A DNA stretch of 64,000 bases from JBKHXF01 sp046566145 (GCA_046566145.1 JBKHXF010000022.1:62001-126000); one strand, 5' to 3'; shown: positions 1 through 9,452, counted from the stretch's first letter. Notes: generated from the sequence alone by a model not told the origin. Translations and numbers: made by a program.

Positions 1-2
1 TG

Positions 3-1271
3 GTGTCGGCCCGGCTGGTCTACAACGGCAACATCTTCGTCCCCCTGACGCCCGGGACCGACATCCGCATCGTCAACGGCCAGCTCCAGGGCTCCAAGGC
101 CGTCGACCAGGCGGGGCCGGAGATCACCAACGTGCGGCTGCAGGTGCAGGTCCGTGACGAGGCCGGCAACGTCTCGGGGCTCAACGGCTCCGGTCTGGTG
201 ATCGTCGACAACGTCACCCCGACCTTCAAGAGCATCCCCGGTGAGGCCGGTTCGGCGCCGGCCGGGGTGTCGGTCGCCAACCCGCGGCGCACCATCACCG
301 TCTACGCGAACGAGTCCGTCCGCTTCCCGGCGGCGACCGGCGTCAGCCCCCTGGCGTTCTACGTCGACAACTTCACCGTCATCGAGGCGCGCGGGTTCCG
401 CTACGCCCGAGCGGGTGAGTCGGCTCCGGTGCAGGGCTCCGGCCACGTGGACTTCGTGGTGCTCACCCTCAACGCCGACATGGGCCCCGAGGGCGTGCCG
501 CAGGTCCGCTACGCCCCCGACAACGGGCAGCCCGGCGGTACCGGCAACCTCGTCGGTGACCGTGCTCGCGACCAGGTGCAGAAGCTGATCGCCAACGAGC
601 TCATCGACATCGTCGACCGCATCGCTCCGGACCTCCCGGTCCTCAACCGGGTCAACGAGCGGATCGAGCAGTCGTCGTCCTACTGGACCAACCGGACCGG
701 CACCGTGCCGTTCCAGGTGGCCAACGTCCTGCAGGGCGACACCGTCCAGGTGTTCCTCGACGGGGTCCAGCGCGGCTCCGCCGTGAAGACCCAGGACGGC
801 CCGACCGTCACCGTGGACGTCACCGTCCCGGCGACCTTCGCGGACGGCACGGAGCACGTGATCGAGGTCCGGGTCCTGGACAGGGCGGCGAACGTCTCGC
901 CGATCCTGACCAAGAAGCTCACGGTCGACCTGACCGCGCCGGGCCTGCAGAACTTCACCAAGAGCGGCCGTGTCGCGACGGTGACGACCAGCGAGGTGCT
1001 GAGCGGTGACCCGGCCTTCAAGGGCACCAACAGCGCGATCGACTGGTACGGCATCGAGGGCTCGGGCTTCTTCGCCCGGACCTGGCAGGCGACCAGCGTG
1101 GCCCACACCGCGCTGACCAACGCCATCCAGGTGACCCTGCCGGAGGGCGCGGCCAACGTGACCCTCAGCTCGATGAACTACGACTACCAGGAGGGTCCGT
1201 CCTCGAAGAAGCGCTTCGAGGACCGGGCGGGCAACGTCCTCCCGAGCCGACTGGGGATCCCCGCGGCGTAA
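3..1271 (+). CDS. Secreted Ig-like repeat surface protein (5' end cut by window)
   Basis: The reading frame is open to the window edge, so the true start is probably upstream and only the last ~420 residues are seen. The visible part is built of beta-rich Ig-like repeats with recurring 'DEAGNVS' and 'DRAANVS' turns followed by 'VDNVTPTF' or 'VDLTAPGL', the pattern of bacterial Ig-like domains in extracellular proteins. No membrane anchor or sorting signal is visible at the C-terminus. The next gene downstream encodes a related surface protein with the same 'DPAGNVS' repeat style, so the two probably form a cell-surface locus. A role in adhesion or an outer layer is inference. Composition matches its neighbours. 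Confidence 0.7.
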   Translation: MSARLVYNGNIFVPLTPGTDIRIVNGQLQGSKAVDQAGPEITNVRLQVQVRDEAGNVSGLNGSGLVIVDNVTPTFKSIPGEAGSAPAGVSVANPRRTITVYANESVRFPAATGVSPLAFYVDNFTVIEARGFRYARAGESAPVQGSGHVDFVVLTLNADMGPEGVPQVRYAPDNGQPGGTGNLVGDRARDQVQKLIANELIDIVDRIAPDLPVLNRVNERIEQSSSYWTNRTGTVPFQVANVLQGDTVQVFLDGVQRGSAVKTQDGPTVTVDVTVPATFADGTEHVIEVRVLDRAANVSPILTKKLTVDLTAPGLQNFTKSGRVATVTTSEVLSGDPAFKGTNSAIDWYGIEGSGFFARTWQATSVAHTALTNAIQVTLPEGAANVTLSSMNYDYQEGPSSKKRFEDRAGNVLPSRLGIPAA

Positions 1272-1369
1272 CGCCGTGTGACCATGGTCGTTGGGAGGGT
1301 CGTCCGCACACGCGGGCGGCCCTCCCCGCCGTTCCACCCCTGAGCCACCCCGTGCCCCCGGAGCTACAG

Positions 1370-4030
1370 ATGCATCCCCTGCGACGCACGACCGCCGTGC
1401 TGCTGCTCGTGCTCACGACCCTCGCGGCCGTCGCCGTGGCGGCCGTCGCGGCCGCGCCACCCGCTCCGGAGCTCCGCCAGCCCGCCGGCCAGCCCGGCAC
1501 CAAGACCACCGACGTCGTCACCTTCGGCGGCACGATCGACCCGAACGCGAGCATCGTGTCCGGGTTCCTCGTCTTCACCGACGCGTCGGGCGCCGAGGTC
1601 GGGATGCGGCTCGACACCCGCGACCGCGACGCGCGTGAGGAGCGCAAGCTCCGCGCCGACGACGACGGCAACCTCCTCGGCTCGTTCCAGCTCGCTCCCG
1701 CCCTCGTCGACGAGCGCGCCACCGGGGTGGCGCTCGAGATCACGGTCCGGCAGGACGGTGGCGAGGTCACCGCCCGGTCCAACGTCGTCGAGGTCGACCA
1801 GGTCCGCCCCTTCGTCGAGGGGTACGGCGTCATCTCCCCGACCGAGGTCCTCGTCCTGTTCAACGAGGTCGTGACCTACCCGCGGCCCGTCCAGGACCCG
1901 ACCGCGTGGCTCGTCGACGGGGAGCGCGGTCTCGTCGCAGCCGTCGAGGGCGGGACCTCCGCGCGCCGCGTGCTGCGGCTGCGCAGCCCGCTCGGCGAGG
2001 ACGCGACCCCGGTCATCGCCTTCTTCCCCGCGCAGGGGACCGCCAGCCCCACCTACTTCGACCTCAACGGCTGGTCCCTCGACCCGAACCAGACCCGCCG
2101 CGAGGCGGAGGCCAAGGACCTCATCCCGCCGGTCGTGCCGACCATCACCGCGATCGCCGGCGAGGCCGCCGACGAGGTCGTGTTCGGCAACGACGAGCGC
2201 CCCGTCGTCCGCGTCGAGGACGTGACCGACGGGCACACCGTGCGCCTGTTCCGAGAGACCGACGGGGAGGCCGGCTGGACCGACGGCGACCAGCAGGTCG
2301 GCTCCGGCGTCGCCGAGGGCGGCGCGGCCGAGATCCGCACCGGCACCCTGCCCTCGGGCCGCTCGACGCTGTACGCCGTCGCCGTCGACCCGGCCGGCAA
2401 CGTCTCCGAGGGCGCCGACAGCGCCGTCTACGACCTCGACCAGGTCGTCCCGCGCGTCGACTCGGCGCAGGCCGACGGCACCACCGTCGTCGTGGCGTTC
2501 ACCGAGTCCGTGGCCGGCACCGACCGTCCCGCCGACTGGACCATCACCTTCCCCGACGGCGACGACCGCACCGCGAGGGTCACCGCCGTGGAGGGCTCCG
2601 GCGGCAGCCGGACCCTCACCGTCGACACCTCGGCGCTCGAGTCGGCGACGATCACCTACACGCCCACCGGCGCCCCCTACACCGACCAGCACGGCAACGC
2701 CCTCGAGGGCTCCGCCACGCTGCCGTCGGTCTTCCCCGAGGTGCCGCTGCCGATCGTCACGATCGACGACGTGATGGTCTCCGAAGGCGTGCCGCTGCGG
2801 GTCGCGACCTTCACCATCAGCCTCTCCCGTCCCGTCGACGAGGACGTCACGATCGACCTCGTGAACCAGGACGGGACGGCCACCTCGTCGTCGCAGTCCA
2901 GCGCCGCCGGCGGTGGCGACCTGCCGCTCGGCCGCGGGGACTACGAGCCCCCGCTGCAGGGCTCGGTGACCATCCCAGCCGGCCGCTCCTCGACGAGCCT
3001 CCAGGTCGTCGTGAACGACGACGACCTCGACGAGTTCGACGAGACCTTCGAGATCGTCCTGCAGGAGGTCGCCGGCGACGTGGCCGTGCTGCCCGAGTCC
3101 CTCGGTGCGCGCACGGGCACCGGCACCATCATCGACGACGACCCGCTGTCGCTGGTCCGCGTCGGCTCGCCGGCGCCGCTCGGCATCTCGCTCGGTGGCC
3201 CGTCCAACGTCGAGGTGACCGAGGGGGGCACGGCCGTCGTCCCGATCACCCTCGACCGCGAATCCGGCAAGGACATCACCTTCACCTACGAGGTCCGCTC
3301 CGACACCGCCGTGGTCGGTGCCGACGTTCCGCCGACGTCCGGGCAGGTCCGGATCCCCGCCGGCGTGACCGAGGTCGAGGTGCGCGTCCCGACCATCGAT
3401 GACGACCTCGACGAGCCGGACGAGACCGTCCTCCTCGTCCTCACCGGCGCCGACAACGCCGAGGTCGACCCTGCCAACGACACCGGCGTCATCACCATCC
3501 TGGACGACGACCCGGCCGTCATCGTCGACCTCGACCCCGCCGCCCTCACGCGTGACGGTGACGTGCTGACGATCCCGGTCCGCCTCCGCGACGCCTCCGG
3601 GAAGACGGTCGCCGTCCGCTTCTTCACCGAGGACAGGTCCGCCACGGCCGGCGAGGACTACGAGGCCGCCCAGGGCGAGCTGGTGTTCCGCCCGGGCGAG
3701 ACCGCGACCGCGCTGCAGGTCCGGCTGCTGCCGGAGGGCCGCGACCGCGACGAGGTCGAGTCCTTCGCCATCCGGCTCTCGGAGCCTCGCAACGCGTTCC
3801 TCGGCACCGACGAGGCGGTCATCCGCCTCGGTGCCGCCGGTGACGGCGCCGGCTCGGGTGCCGGCGGCGGCGGGGTCGGGACGACCCCCGGCGGCGGTGG
3901 CGACGGCAACGTGGCCCCGGGCGTCGACCCCGGCGCACGCGGCGTCGACCTGCCGCGGACCGGTGGCGGTCTCGCCGGCCTGGGTGTGCTGGCCATGCTC
4001 GGTGCCGGGGTGCTGCGCCGCCGGCGGTAG
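1370..4030 (+). CDS. LPxTG-like surface protein with Ig-like and Calx-beta domains
   Basis: The ATG at 1370 is preferred over an in-frame GTG at 1352 because GGAG lies 6 bases before it and the protein then opens with a clean signal peptide (basic start, Leu/Ala-rich core, ~30 residues). The first ~460 residues hold Ig-like segments ('DQVRPFVEGYG', 'DPAGNVS'). The rest carries three tandem Calx-beta-type repeats with the acidic 'NDDDLDEFDETF' and 'IDDDLDEPDETV' loops and 'TIIDDDP' edges, which in this family bind calcium. A Gly-rich linker leads to LPRTG, a hydrophobic helix and a terminal RRRR, the layout of a sortase-sorting signal. No sortase gene lies in the window. Probable function: calcium-stabilised, wall-anchored surface protein. 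Confidence 0.85.
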   Translation: MHPLRRTTAVLLLVLTTLAAVAVAAVAAAPPAPELRQPAGQPGTKTTDVVTFGGTIDPNASIVSGFLVFTDASGAEVGMRLDTRDRDAREERKLRADDDGNLLGSFQLAPALVDERATGVALEITVRQDGGEVTARSNVVEVDQVRPFVEGYGVISPTEVLVLFNEVVTYPRPVQDPTAWLVDGERGLVAAVEGGTSARRVLRLRSPLGEDATPVIAFFPAQGTASPTYFDLNGWSLDPNQTRREAEAKDLIPPVVPTITAIAGEAADEVVFGNDERPVVRVEDVTDGHTVRLFRETDGEAGWTDGDQQVGSGVAEGGAAEIRTGTLPSGRSTLYAVAVDPAGNVSEGADSAVYDLDQVVPRVDSAQADGTTVVVAFTESVAGTDRPADWTITFPDGDDRTARVTAVEGSGGSRTLTVDTSALESATITYTPTGAPYTDQHGNALEGSATLPSVFPEVPLPIVTIDDVMVSEGVPLRVATFTISLSRPVDEDVTIDLVNQDGTATSSSQSSAAGGGDLPLGRGDYEPPLQGSVTIPAGRSSTSLQVVVNDDDLDEFDETFEIVLQEVAGDVAVLPESLGARTGTGTIIDDDPLSLVRVGSPAPLGISLGGPSNVEVTEGGTAVVPITLDRESGKDITFTYEVRSDTAVVGADVPPTSGQVRIPAGVTEVEVRVPTIDDDLDEPDETVLLVLTGADNAEVDPANDTGVITILDDDPAVIVDLDPAALTRDGDVLTIPVRLRDASGKTVAVRFFTEDRSATAGEDYEAAQGELVFRPGETATALQVRLLPEGRDRDEVESFAIRLSEPRNAFLGTDEAVIRLGAAGDGAGSGAGGGGVGTTPGGGGDGNVAPGVDPGARGVDLPRTGGGLAGLGVLAMLGAGVLRRRR

Positions 4031-4077
4031 GCTCCGACCCGCACCGTCCGCCCGACCCGCCCCCGCTGGAGGCCTCC

Positions 4078-4239
4078 GTGGAGCGCTGGCAGATCTTCCT
4101 CGCGCTGGTGTTCGTCCTCGCGCCGTTCGCCCTGATGCTCGACTTCTGGGGCGACGAGCGGCTGACGTTCCGCGGCCGGCCGGTCTCGCGCCGGTGGGAG
4201 AAGCAGGTCGAGCACCCGCCGGTCGACGACCACCACTGA
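4078..4239 (+). CDS. Small single-pass membrane protein (53 aa)
   Basis: A GTG start preceded by GGAGG at 5 bases opens a 53-codon frame ending in TGA. The product begins MERWQIF, has one hydrophobic segment (about residues 5-21) and a charged C-terminal tail ending in DDHH. I do not recognise a family. The good ribosome-binding site and the transmembrane/charged-tail design support a real gene. It starts 47 bases after the surface-protein stop and may be read from the same transcript. Confidence 0.6.
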   Translation: MERWQIFLALVFVLAPFALMLDFWGDERLTFRGRPVSRRWEKQVEHPPVDDHH

Positions 4240-4339
4240 TCGGCTGCGCGCACCCCGTGGTGCGCCGGCCGAACGCACGCCCCCGCCGCCGGTGGGGGCG
4301 TCGTCGTGCCGGTCCGTGCGCGGCAACGCCCGGGCGGGG

Positions 4340-4822
4340 GTGCGACGATGTCGACCACGTGTTCGCGCGCGTCAGCGCGCTGCGGTCCGCTCGCTCGCCA
4401 AGCGCGGGCTCGACGACCTCCGTGTCCTGCGCCGCGCCGGCTGGCTCGCGCTCGCCGACGGCGTGACCTGGGGGCGCATCGGGGACGTCGTCGCGCCGGG
4501 GGAGCCGTGGATCGTCGACGTGGCGGTCGCCGGTGAGGGCGCGCTGGTCGCCGTGGCCTCGCAGGACCTCTCGGGCAGCGGCGAGCACGAGTGGCTGGTG
4601 CAGCCGCACGTGACCCGCGACGGTGGCCGGACCTGGCGGGCGCAGGGCGAGCCCACGCCGACCCGCATGGGCCGGGCGAAGGTCGTGGCCCTGGCCCGGG
4701 ACGAGGCCGTCGTGGTGGCGAACACGACCCGCGACGACCTGTTCGGGCTGGTGCGGATCTTCCGGATGCTCGTCCCTAGGGTGCAGCGGCGCGCGACCCG
4801 AGCCCGGGTACAGAAGACCTGA
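4340..4822 (+). CDS. Hypothetical protein, start uncertain
   Basis: An open frame of up to 176 codons (GTG 4292) or 160 codons (GTG 4340) ends at 4822. The N-terminal ~35 residues are arginine-rich and low-confidence. From 'LAKRGLDDLRVLRRAGW' on, the protein looks like an ordinary folded alpha/beta protein with 'VTRDGGRTWRAQGEPTPTR', reminiscent of the repeat found in sialidase/BNR-type beta-propellers, but only one copy is present. No function is assigned. The stop codon sits inside a perfect hairpin (4812-4844), so the gene is the last of its transcript. Confidence 0.5.
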   Translation: MRRCRPRVRARQRAAVRSLAKRGLDDLRVLRRAGWLALADGVTWGRIGDVVAPGEPWIVDVAVAGEGALVAVASQDLSGSGEHEWLVQPHVTRDGGRTWRAQGEPTPTRMGRAKVVALARDEAVVVANTTRDDLFGLVRIFRMLVPRVQRRATRARVQKT

Positions 4823-4844
4823 GCCGATACGGCTCAGGTCTTCT
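4812..4844 (+). terminator. Strong hairpin at the end of the 4.3 kb gene
   Basis: AGAAGACCTGAGCC and its exact complement flank a 5-base GATAC loop, giving a perfect 14-bp stem (15 if the G-C at the loop edge pairs). It overlaps the stop codon and precedes the dnaK promoter region. There is no T-run, as is common for terminators in high-GC actinobacteria. Confidence 0.8.
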
Positions 4845-4989
4845 GCGCGTCATGGTCGGCAGAGGGTTGCGCGACGAACCCCGGCCGCCCATCATGGCTC
4901 ACCGACGCGCGCCCTCCGATGGCGCCGCCCCCAGACCTCCACAGCACACGCACCGCAGCACGCACCCGACCTCACAGGAGCGCACGACG

Positions 4990-6831
4990 ATGGCCAAGGC
5001 AGTCGGCATCGACCTCGGGACGACCAACTCGGTCGTCTCCGTCCTCGAGGGTGGCGAGCCCACCGTCATCGCCAACGCCGAGGGCGCCCGCACCACCCCC
5101 TCCGTGGTGGCGTTCTCCAAGAACGGCGAGGTGCTCGTCGGCGAGGTCGCCAAGCGCCAGGCGATCACGAACCCCGACCGCACGATCCGCTCGGTCAAGC
5201 GCCACATGGGCGAGGACTGGCGGACCGACGACGTCGACGGCAGGACCTACACGCCGCAGGAGATCTCGGCCCGCATCCTCATGAAGCTGAAGCGGGACGC
5301 GGAGGCGTACCTCGGCGAGGACGTCACCCAGGCCGTGATCACCGTCCCGGCCTACTTCGACGACGCCCAGCGGCAGGCCACCAAGGAGGCCGGCGAGATC
5401 GCGGGCCTCGAGGTGCTGCGCCTGGTCGCCGAGCCGACCGCCGCGGCCCTCGCCTACGGCCTCGACAAGGACGACGAGCAGACCGTGCTCGTGTTCGACC
5501 TCGGGGGTGGCACGTTCGACGTGTCGGTGCTCGAGATCGCCGAGGGCGTGTTCGACGTCAAGGCCACCCACGGCGACGCCCAGCTCGGTGGTGACGACTG
5601 GGACCAGGTGCTCATCGACTGGATGGTCCAGACGTTCAAGGCCAACCACGGCGTCGACCTCTCGGCCGACCGCATGGCCATGCAGCGCCTCAAGGAGGCC
5701 GCCGAGAAGGCCAAGATCGAGCTCTCCTCCTCGCAGTCGACCAGCGTCAACCTGCCGTTCCTCACGGCCACCGACGCCGGCCCGCTGCACTTCGAGGAGA
5801 CGCTCTCCCGCGCCAAGTTCAACGAGCTGACCGCGGCCCTGCTCGACCGGCTGCGCGGCCCCTTCAATGACGCCATCAAGGACTCGGGCGTGTCGCTCGG
5901 TGACATCGACCACGTGATCCTCGTCGGTGGCTCGACCCGCATCCCCGCCGTGCAGGACCTCGTGAAGGAGCTGACCGGCGGCAAGGAGCCCAACAAGGGC
6001 GTCAACCCGGACGAGGTCGTCGCGGTCGGCGCCGCGCTGCAGGCCGGCGTGCTCAAGGGCGACGTGAAGGACGTGCTGCTCCTCGACGTCACCCCGCTCT
6101 CGCTCGGCATCGAGACGAAGGGCGGCGTGACCCACAAGCTCATCGAGCGCAACACCACGATCCCGACCAAGCGCAGCGAGGTGTTCACCACCGCCGACGA
6201 CAACCAGCCGTCGGTCGAGGTGCACGTCCTGCAGGGCGAGCGTGAGATGGCCGGAGACAACAAGTCGCTCGGCAAGTTCATGCTCACCGACATCCCGCCG
6301 GCGCCCCGCGGCGTCCCGCAGATCGAGGTCACCTTCGACATCGACGCGAACGGCATCGTGCACGTCTCCGCCAAGGACCTCGGCACGGGCAAGGAGCAGT
6401 CGATGACGATCACCGGCGGCTCGGCGCTGCCGAAGGACGACATCGAGACGATGATCAAGGACGCCGAGGCGCACGCCGCCGAGGACGCGAGGCGCCGCGA
6501 GGCCGCGGAGCTGCGCAACCAGGCCGACGGGCTCGCGTACCAGACGTCGAAGACCGTCAAGGACCACGGCGACAAGCTCGACGAGGCGCTGAAGGCCGAC
6601 CTCGAGCAGGCCGTGTCCGACCTCCGGAGCGCCCTGGAGGGCGACGACGACGCCGCCGTCAAGGAGAAGATGGAGGCGCTCGCGTCGAAGAGCCAGGCGC
6701 TGGCGGAGGCCATCTACAAGGACGCCGGCGGGGACACCGCCGCCGGCGCCGAGGGTGCGGCCCCGTCCGACGACGAGGTCGTCGACGCCGAGATCGTCGA
6801 CGAGGGCGACGACCAGGACGCCGCGAGCTGA
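4990..6831 (+). CDS. dnaK: Chaperone protein DnaK (Hsp70)
   Basis: ATP-driven Hsp70 chaperone that binds exposed hydrophobic stretches of client proteins with DnaJ and GrpE. The ATG at 4990 gives the canonical N-terminus MAKAVGIDLGTTNS and has AGGAG 9 bases upstream, so longer in-frame starts are rejected. The ATPase domain shows GIDLGTTNS, 'VFDLGGGTFDVS' and 'GGSTRIP'. The substrate domain has 'LLDVTPLSLGIETKGG', followed by a helical lid and an acidic tail ending near 'EIVDEGDDQDAAS'. At 613 residues it is full length for an actinobacterial DnaK. It heads the dnaK-hsp20-grpE-dnaJ-hspR unit. I could not find a clean HAIR or CIRCE operator upstream. Confidence 0.98.
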   Translation: MAKAVGIDLGTTNSVVSVLEGGEPTVIANAEGARTTPSVVAFSKNGEVLVGEVAKRQAITNPDRTIRSVKRHMGEDWRTDDVDGRTYTPQEISARILMKLKRDAEAYLGEDVTQAVITVPAYFDDAQRQATKEAGEIAGLEVLRLVAEPTAAALAYGLDKDDEQTVLVFDLGGGTFDVSVLEIAEGVFDVKATHGDAQLGGDDWDQVLIDWMVQTFKANHGVDLSADRMAMQRLKEAAEKAKIELSSSQSTSVNLPFLTATDAGPLHFEETLSRAKFNELTAALLDRLRGPFNDAIKDSGVSLGDIDHVILVGGSTRIPAVQDLVKELTGGKEPNKGVNPDEVVAVGAALQAGVLKGDVKDVLLLDVTPLSLGIETKGGVTHKLIERNTTIPTKRSEVFTTADDNQPSVEVHVLQGEREMAGDNKSLGKFMLTDIPPAPRGVPQIEVTFDIDANGIVHVSAKDLGTGKEQSMTITGGSALPKDDIETMIKDAEAHAAEDARRREAAELRNQADGLAYQTSKTVKDHGDKLDEALKADLEQAVSDLRSALEGDDDAAVKEKMEALASKSQALAEAIYKDAGGDTAAGAEGAAPSDDEVVDAEIVDEGDDQDAAS

Positions 6832-6924
6832 GCTCGCCGCCGGCGCCGCCCGGCGCCGGCCGGTCGCATCCGCCGCACCACCCCACCGAACACCCGATCC
6901 GACCACCGAGAGGAGGTCCACCCG

Positions 6925-7365
6925 ATGAACACCCTGACCCGCTGGGACCCGATGCGCGACGCCGCGTCCCTGTCCGACGAGGTCGAGCGCCTGTTCCGTC
7001 AGACGCTCGGCACCCGGTCGGTCGCGTCCGCCGGCGCGTGGGCGCCGGCCCTCGACGTGGAGGAGACCGCGGACGGCTTCACGCTGCACGTGGAGCTGCC
7101 CGGCGTCTCCGCCGACGACGTCGAGGTGTCGCTCGAGGAGAACGTCCTCACCGTCAGCGGTGAGCGACGCTTCTACCGCGAGCAGGACACCGAGTCGTTC
7201 CGGCGCGTCGAGCGCCACTTCGGCCGGTTCCACCGCGCGGTGCGCCTGCCCGACCGGGTCGCCCCGGACGGCGTCGAGGCGACCTACCGCGACGGGATGC
7301 TGACCATCGCGGTGCCCAAGGCCGAGGAGGCCAAGCCGCGCCGCATCGAGGTCCGCACCCAGTGA
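6925..7365 (+). CDS. Hsp20/alpha-crystallin small heat-shock protein
   Basis: Small ATP-independent holdase, 146 residues. AGGAGG lies just before the ATG. The N-terminus 'MNTLTRWDPMRD' is typical of Hsp18/Hsp20 proteins. An alpha-crystallin domain spans about residues 40-135, with 'PGVSADDVEVSLEENVLTVSG' as the beta-sheet core and the conserved G-x-L near the end ('YRDGMLTIAVPK'). It lies between dnaK and grpE, an insertion not usual in the classical dnaK operon, and probably hands aggregating clients to the DnaK system encoded around it. Confidence 0.93.
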   Translation: MNTLTRWDPMRDAASLSDEVERLFRQTLGTRSVASAGAWAPALDVEETADGFTLHVELPGVSADDVEVSLEENVLTVSGERRFYREQDTESFRRVERHFGRFHRAVRLPDRVAPDGVEATYRDGMLTIAVPKAEEAKPRRIEVRTQ

Positions 7366-7504
7366 CCCACACGCGCGCGCCGGCGGCCGCCGTGCACCCA
7401 CCCGGGAGGCACGCGCCGCCGGCGTCGCGCTCCCGGCCAGCGACCTGACCGGTCCGCTCGATCGCCCCGCCGCCACCCCGCCCACCTCGACCAGGACCCC
7501 ACCG

Positions 7505-8242
7505 ATGAGCGACCAGCTCGCCGACGAGGCCCCCGCCACGCCGCCCGACGCGCCCGACGCGTCCGGTGGCGCCGCTGACGAGCCCACCCCGCAGGCCGAT
7601 CCCCAGGCCGGCGCTCCCGCCGACCCCCCCGCCGCCACCCCGGCCGCCACCCCGGCCGACGGCGGGGCCGACTCCTCGGAGGTCGAGGCGACCTCCCAGG
7701 CGCCCCGCGAGGACGACGAGCCCACCGCCGGCGCGGACGAGCCCGACTGGGCCGTGCTCGCGGCCGAGGACCCCCGCTCCCGCGAGGAGCTCCTCGCCGA
7801 GCTCACGGCCGCCGAGGCCGACCGCGACGCGTACCTCGACGACCTGCGCCGCGCCCGCGCCGAGTTCGAGAACTACCGCAAGCGGATGCTGCGCGAGCAG
7901 GCCGCGATGAGGAGCGCAGGCACGGCCGACCTCGCCGGCCGCCTCCTCGAGGTCCTCGACGACTTCGACCGAACGCTCGACGCGGCCGAGGCGAGCGAGG
8001 ACCAGGGGCTCGGCAAGGGCGTGACGATGGTCCACGGCAAGCTCGTCGAGGTGCTGCAGGCCGCCGGCCTGACCCGCATCGACCAGGCCGGCGTGCCGTT
8101 CGACCCGCAGCGCCACGAGGCCGTCCAGCAGGTCGCCGCCGACGAGCCCGTCGACGAGCCGACCGTGGCGCAGGTCCTGCGGCCCGGCTACGAGCTCGGC
8201 GGCCGCGTCCTGCGCGCGGCCATGGTCAGCGTCGCCCAGTGA
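7505..8242 (+). CDS. grpE: Nucleotide exchange factor GrpE
   Basis: Releases ADP from DnaK so that a new client cycle can begin. The first ~80 residues are a disordered Pro/Ala/Asp-rich arm. The rest is a GrpE domain: a long coiled coil ('ELTAAEADRDAYLDDLRRARAEFENYRKRM') followed by the head with 'DDFDRTLDAAE' and the conserved terminal region 'VAQVLRPGYELGGRVLRAAMV'. At 245 residues it is slightly long because of the N-terminal arm. The ATG at 7505 has only a weak Shine-Dalgarno sequence. It follows hsp20 by 139 bases and precedes dnaJ by about 40. Confidence 0.96.
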   Translation: MSDQLADEAPATPPDAPDASGGAADEPTPQADPQAGAPADPPAATPAATPADGGADSSEVEATSQAPREDDEPTAGADEPDWAVLAAEDPRSREELLAELTAAEADRDAYLDDLRRARAEFENYRKRMLREQAAMRSAGTADLAGRLLEVLDDFDRTLDAAEASEDQGLGKGVTMVHGKLVEVLQAAGLTRIDQAGVPFDPQRHEAVQQVAADEPVDEPTVAQVLRPGYELGGRVLRAAMVSVAQ

Positions 8243-8282
8243 CCCGCACGACCGCCGGCACGACCCCAGGGAGGAGGTGACC

Positions 8283-9452
8283 GTGGCACCCCAGCGCGAG
8301 TGGCTCGACAAGGACTACTACGCCGTCCTCGGCGTGTCGAAGGACGCCTCCGCCGAGGAGATCAAGAAGGCCTACCGGAAGCTCGCCCGCGAGAACCACC
8401 CGGACGCGAACCCGGACGACGCTGCGGCGGAGGCGCGCTTCAAGGACGTCGGTGAGGCCTACCGGGTGCTCGGCGACGAGCAGACCCGCAAGGAGTACGA
8501 CGACCTGCGCCGGCTCGGCGCCCAAGGGTTCGGGCAGGGGTTCGGGCAGGGGTTCGGCGGTGCCGGTGGGTTCGGCGGGTTCCCCGGCGGCGGCGCCGCC
8601 CAGGGCGACCTCGGCGACCTGCTGCGCACGATCTTCGGCGACGCCGCCGGCGCGGGCGGCGGTGGCTTCGGGTACGGCCCCGGCCGGCCCCGCCCCGCGA
8701 AGGGCGCCGATCTGCGCGCCGACGTGCACCTCTCGTTCGAGGACGCCCTCGCGGGCGTGCGCACCACGCTGCGGGTCACCGGCGACGGGGCCTGCGACAC
8801 CTGCAACGGCTCCGGCGCGGCGCCCGGCACGACGCCGACGCGCTGTGGCACCTGCGACGGGCGTGGCCAGGTCGTCACCGACCAGGGGCCGTTCTCGATG
8901 GCCCAGCCGTGTCCCGCCTGCGCCGGCCGCGGCCAGCGCATCGACACGCCCTGTCCGACCTGCTCCGGCAACGGTCGGGTCGTGAAGCCCCGGCAGCTCA
9001 CGGTCCGGATCCCCGCCGGCGTGAAGGACGGCGCCACGATCCGCGTGCCCAGGCGCGGGGGCCCCGGCCAGCACGGTGGTCCGCCCGGGGACGTGCTGGT
9101 GCGCGTGCACGTCGAGGCGCACCCGATCTTCGGCCGCCGCGGCGACGACGTGACCCTCGAGGTCCCGGTGACGTTCGCCGAGCTCGCGCTCGGCACGAAG
9201 CTCACCGTCCCGACCCCCGACGGCGACACGACGACCATGAAGGTCCCCGCCGGCACCCAGTCGGGTCGGACCTTCCGGGTGCGCGGCCGAGGCGGTCCCG
9301 GCCGGAACGGCAAGCCCGGAGACCTGCTCGTGACCGTGCGGCTCGAGGTGCCGTCCCGCCTCTCCCGCAAGCAGAAGGACCTGCTCGTCCAGCTGGCCGA
9401 GCACGACGACACCGAGGCGCGGGACCGCGCCCTGCTCGACCGCACGAGGTGA
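8283..9452 (+). CDS. dnaJ: Chaperone protein DnaJ (Hsp40)
   Basis: Co-chaperone that delivers substrates to DnaK and stimulates its ATPase. The start is GTG 8283, preceded by a near-perfect AGGAGGTGA; an in-frame GTG at 8277 lies inside that ribosome-binding site and is rejected. The J domain contains HPD ('ENHPDANPDD'). A Gly/Phe-rich linker ('GFGQGFGQGFGG') follows, then four CxxCxGxG zinc motifs (CDTCNGSG, CGTCDGRG, CPACAGRG, CPTCSGNG) and the C-terminal substrate domain. This is therefore a complete type I DnaJ of 389 residues. Its stop overlaps the GTG of hspR (GTGA), showing translational coupling. Confidence 0.97.
   Translation: MAPQREWLDKDYYAVLGVSKDASAEEIKKAYRKLARENHPDANPDDAAAEARFKDVGEAYRVLGDEQTRKEYDDLRRLGAQGFGQGFGQGFGGAGGFGGFPGGGAAQGDLGDLLRTIFGDAAGAGGGGFGYGPGRPRPAKGADLRADVHLSFEDALAGVRTTLRVTGDGACDTCNGSGAAPGTTPTRCGTCDGRGQVVTDQGPFSMAQPCPACAGRGQRIDTPCPTCSGNGRVVKPRQLTVRIPAGVKDGATIRVPRRGGPGQHGGPPGDVLVRVHVEAHPIFGRRGDDVTLEVPVTFAELALGTKLTVPTPDGDTTTMKVPAGTQSGRTFRVRGRGGPGRNGKPGDLLVTVRLEVPSRLSRKQKDLLVQLAEHDDTEARDRALLDRTR

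Noticed and set aside
1364..4609. Long minus-strand frame opposite the surface protein
   Set aside because: It is a mirror of high-GC codon bias without any recognisable domain, while the + strand encodes a signal peptide, Calx-beta repeats and LPRTG.
4776..4781. TAGGGT inside the hypothetical gene at 4.3-4.8 kb as a promoter
   Set aside because: It lies in coding sequence upstream of a strong hairpin, so any transcript would end at once.
4845..4989. Possible HAIR or CIRCE operator before dnaK
   Set aside because: No inverted CTTGAGT/ACTCAAG or TTAGCACTC/GAGTGCTAA pair was found in either orientation.
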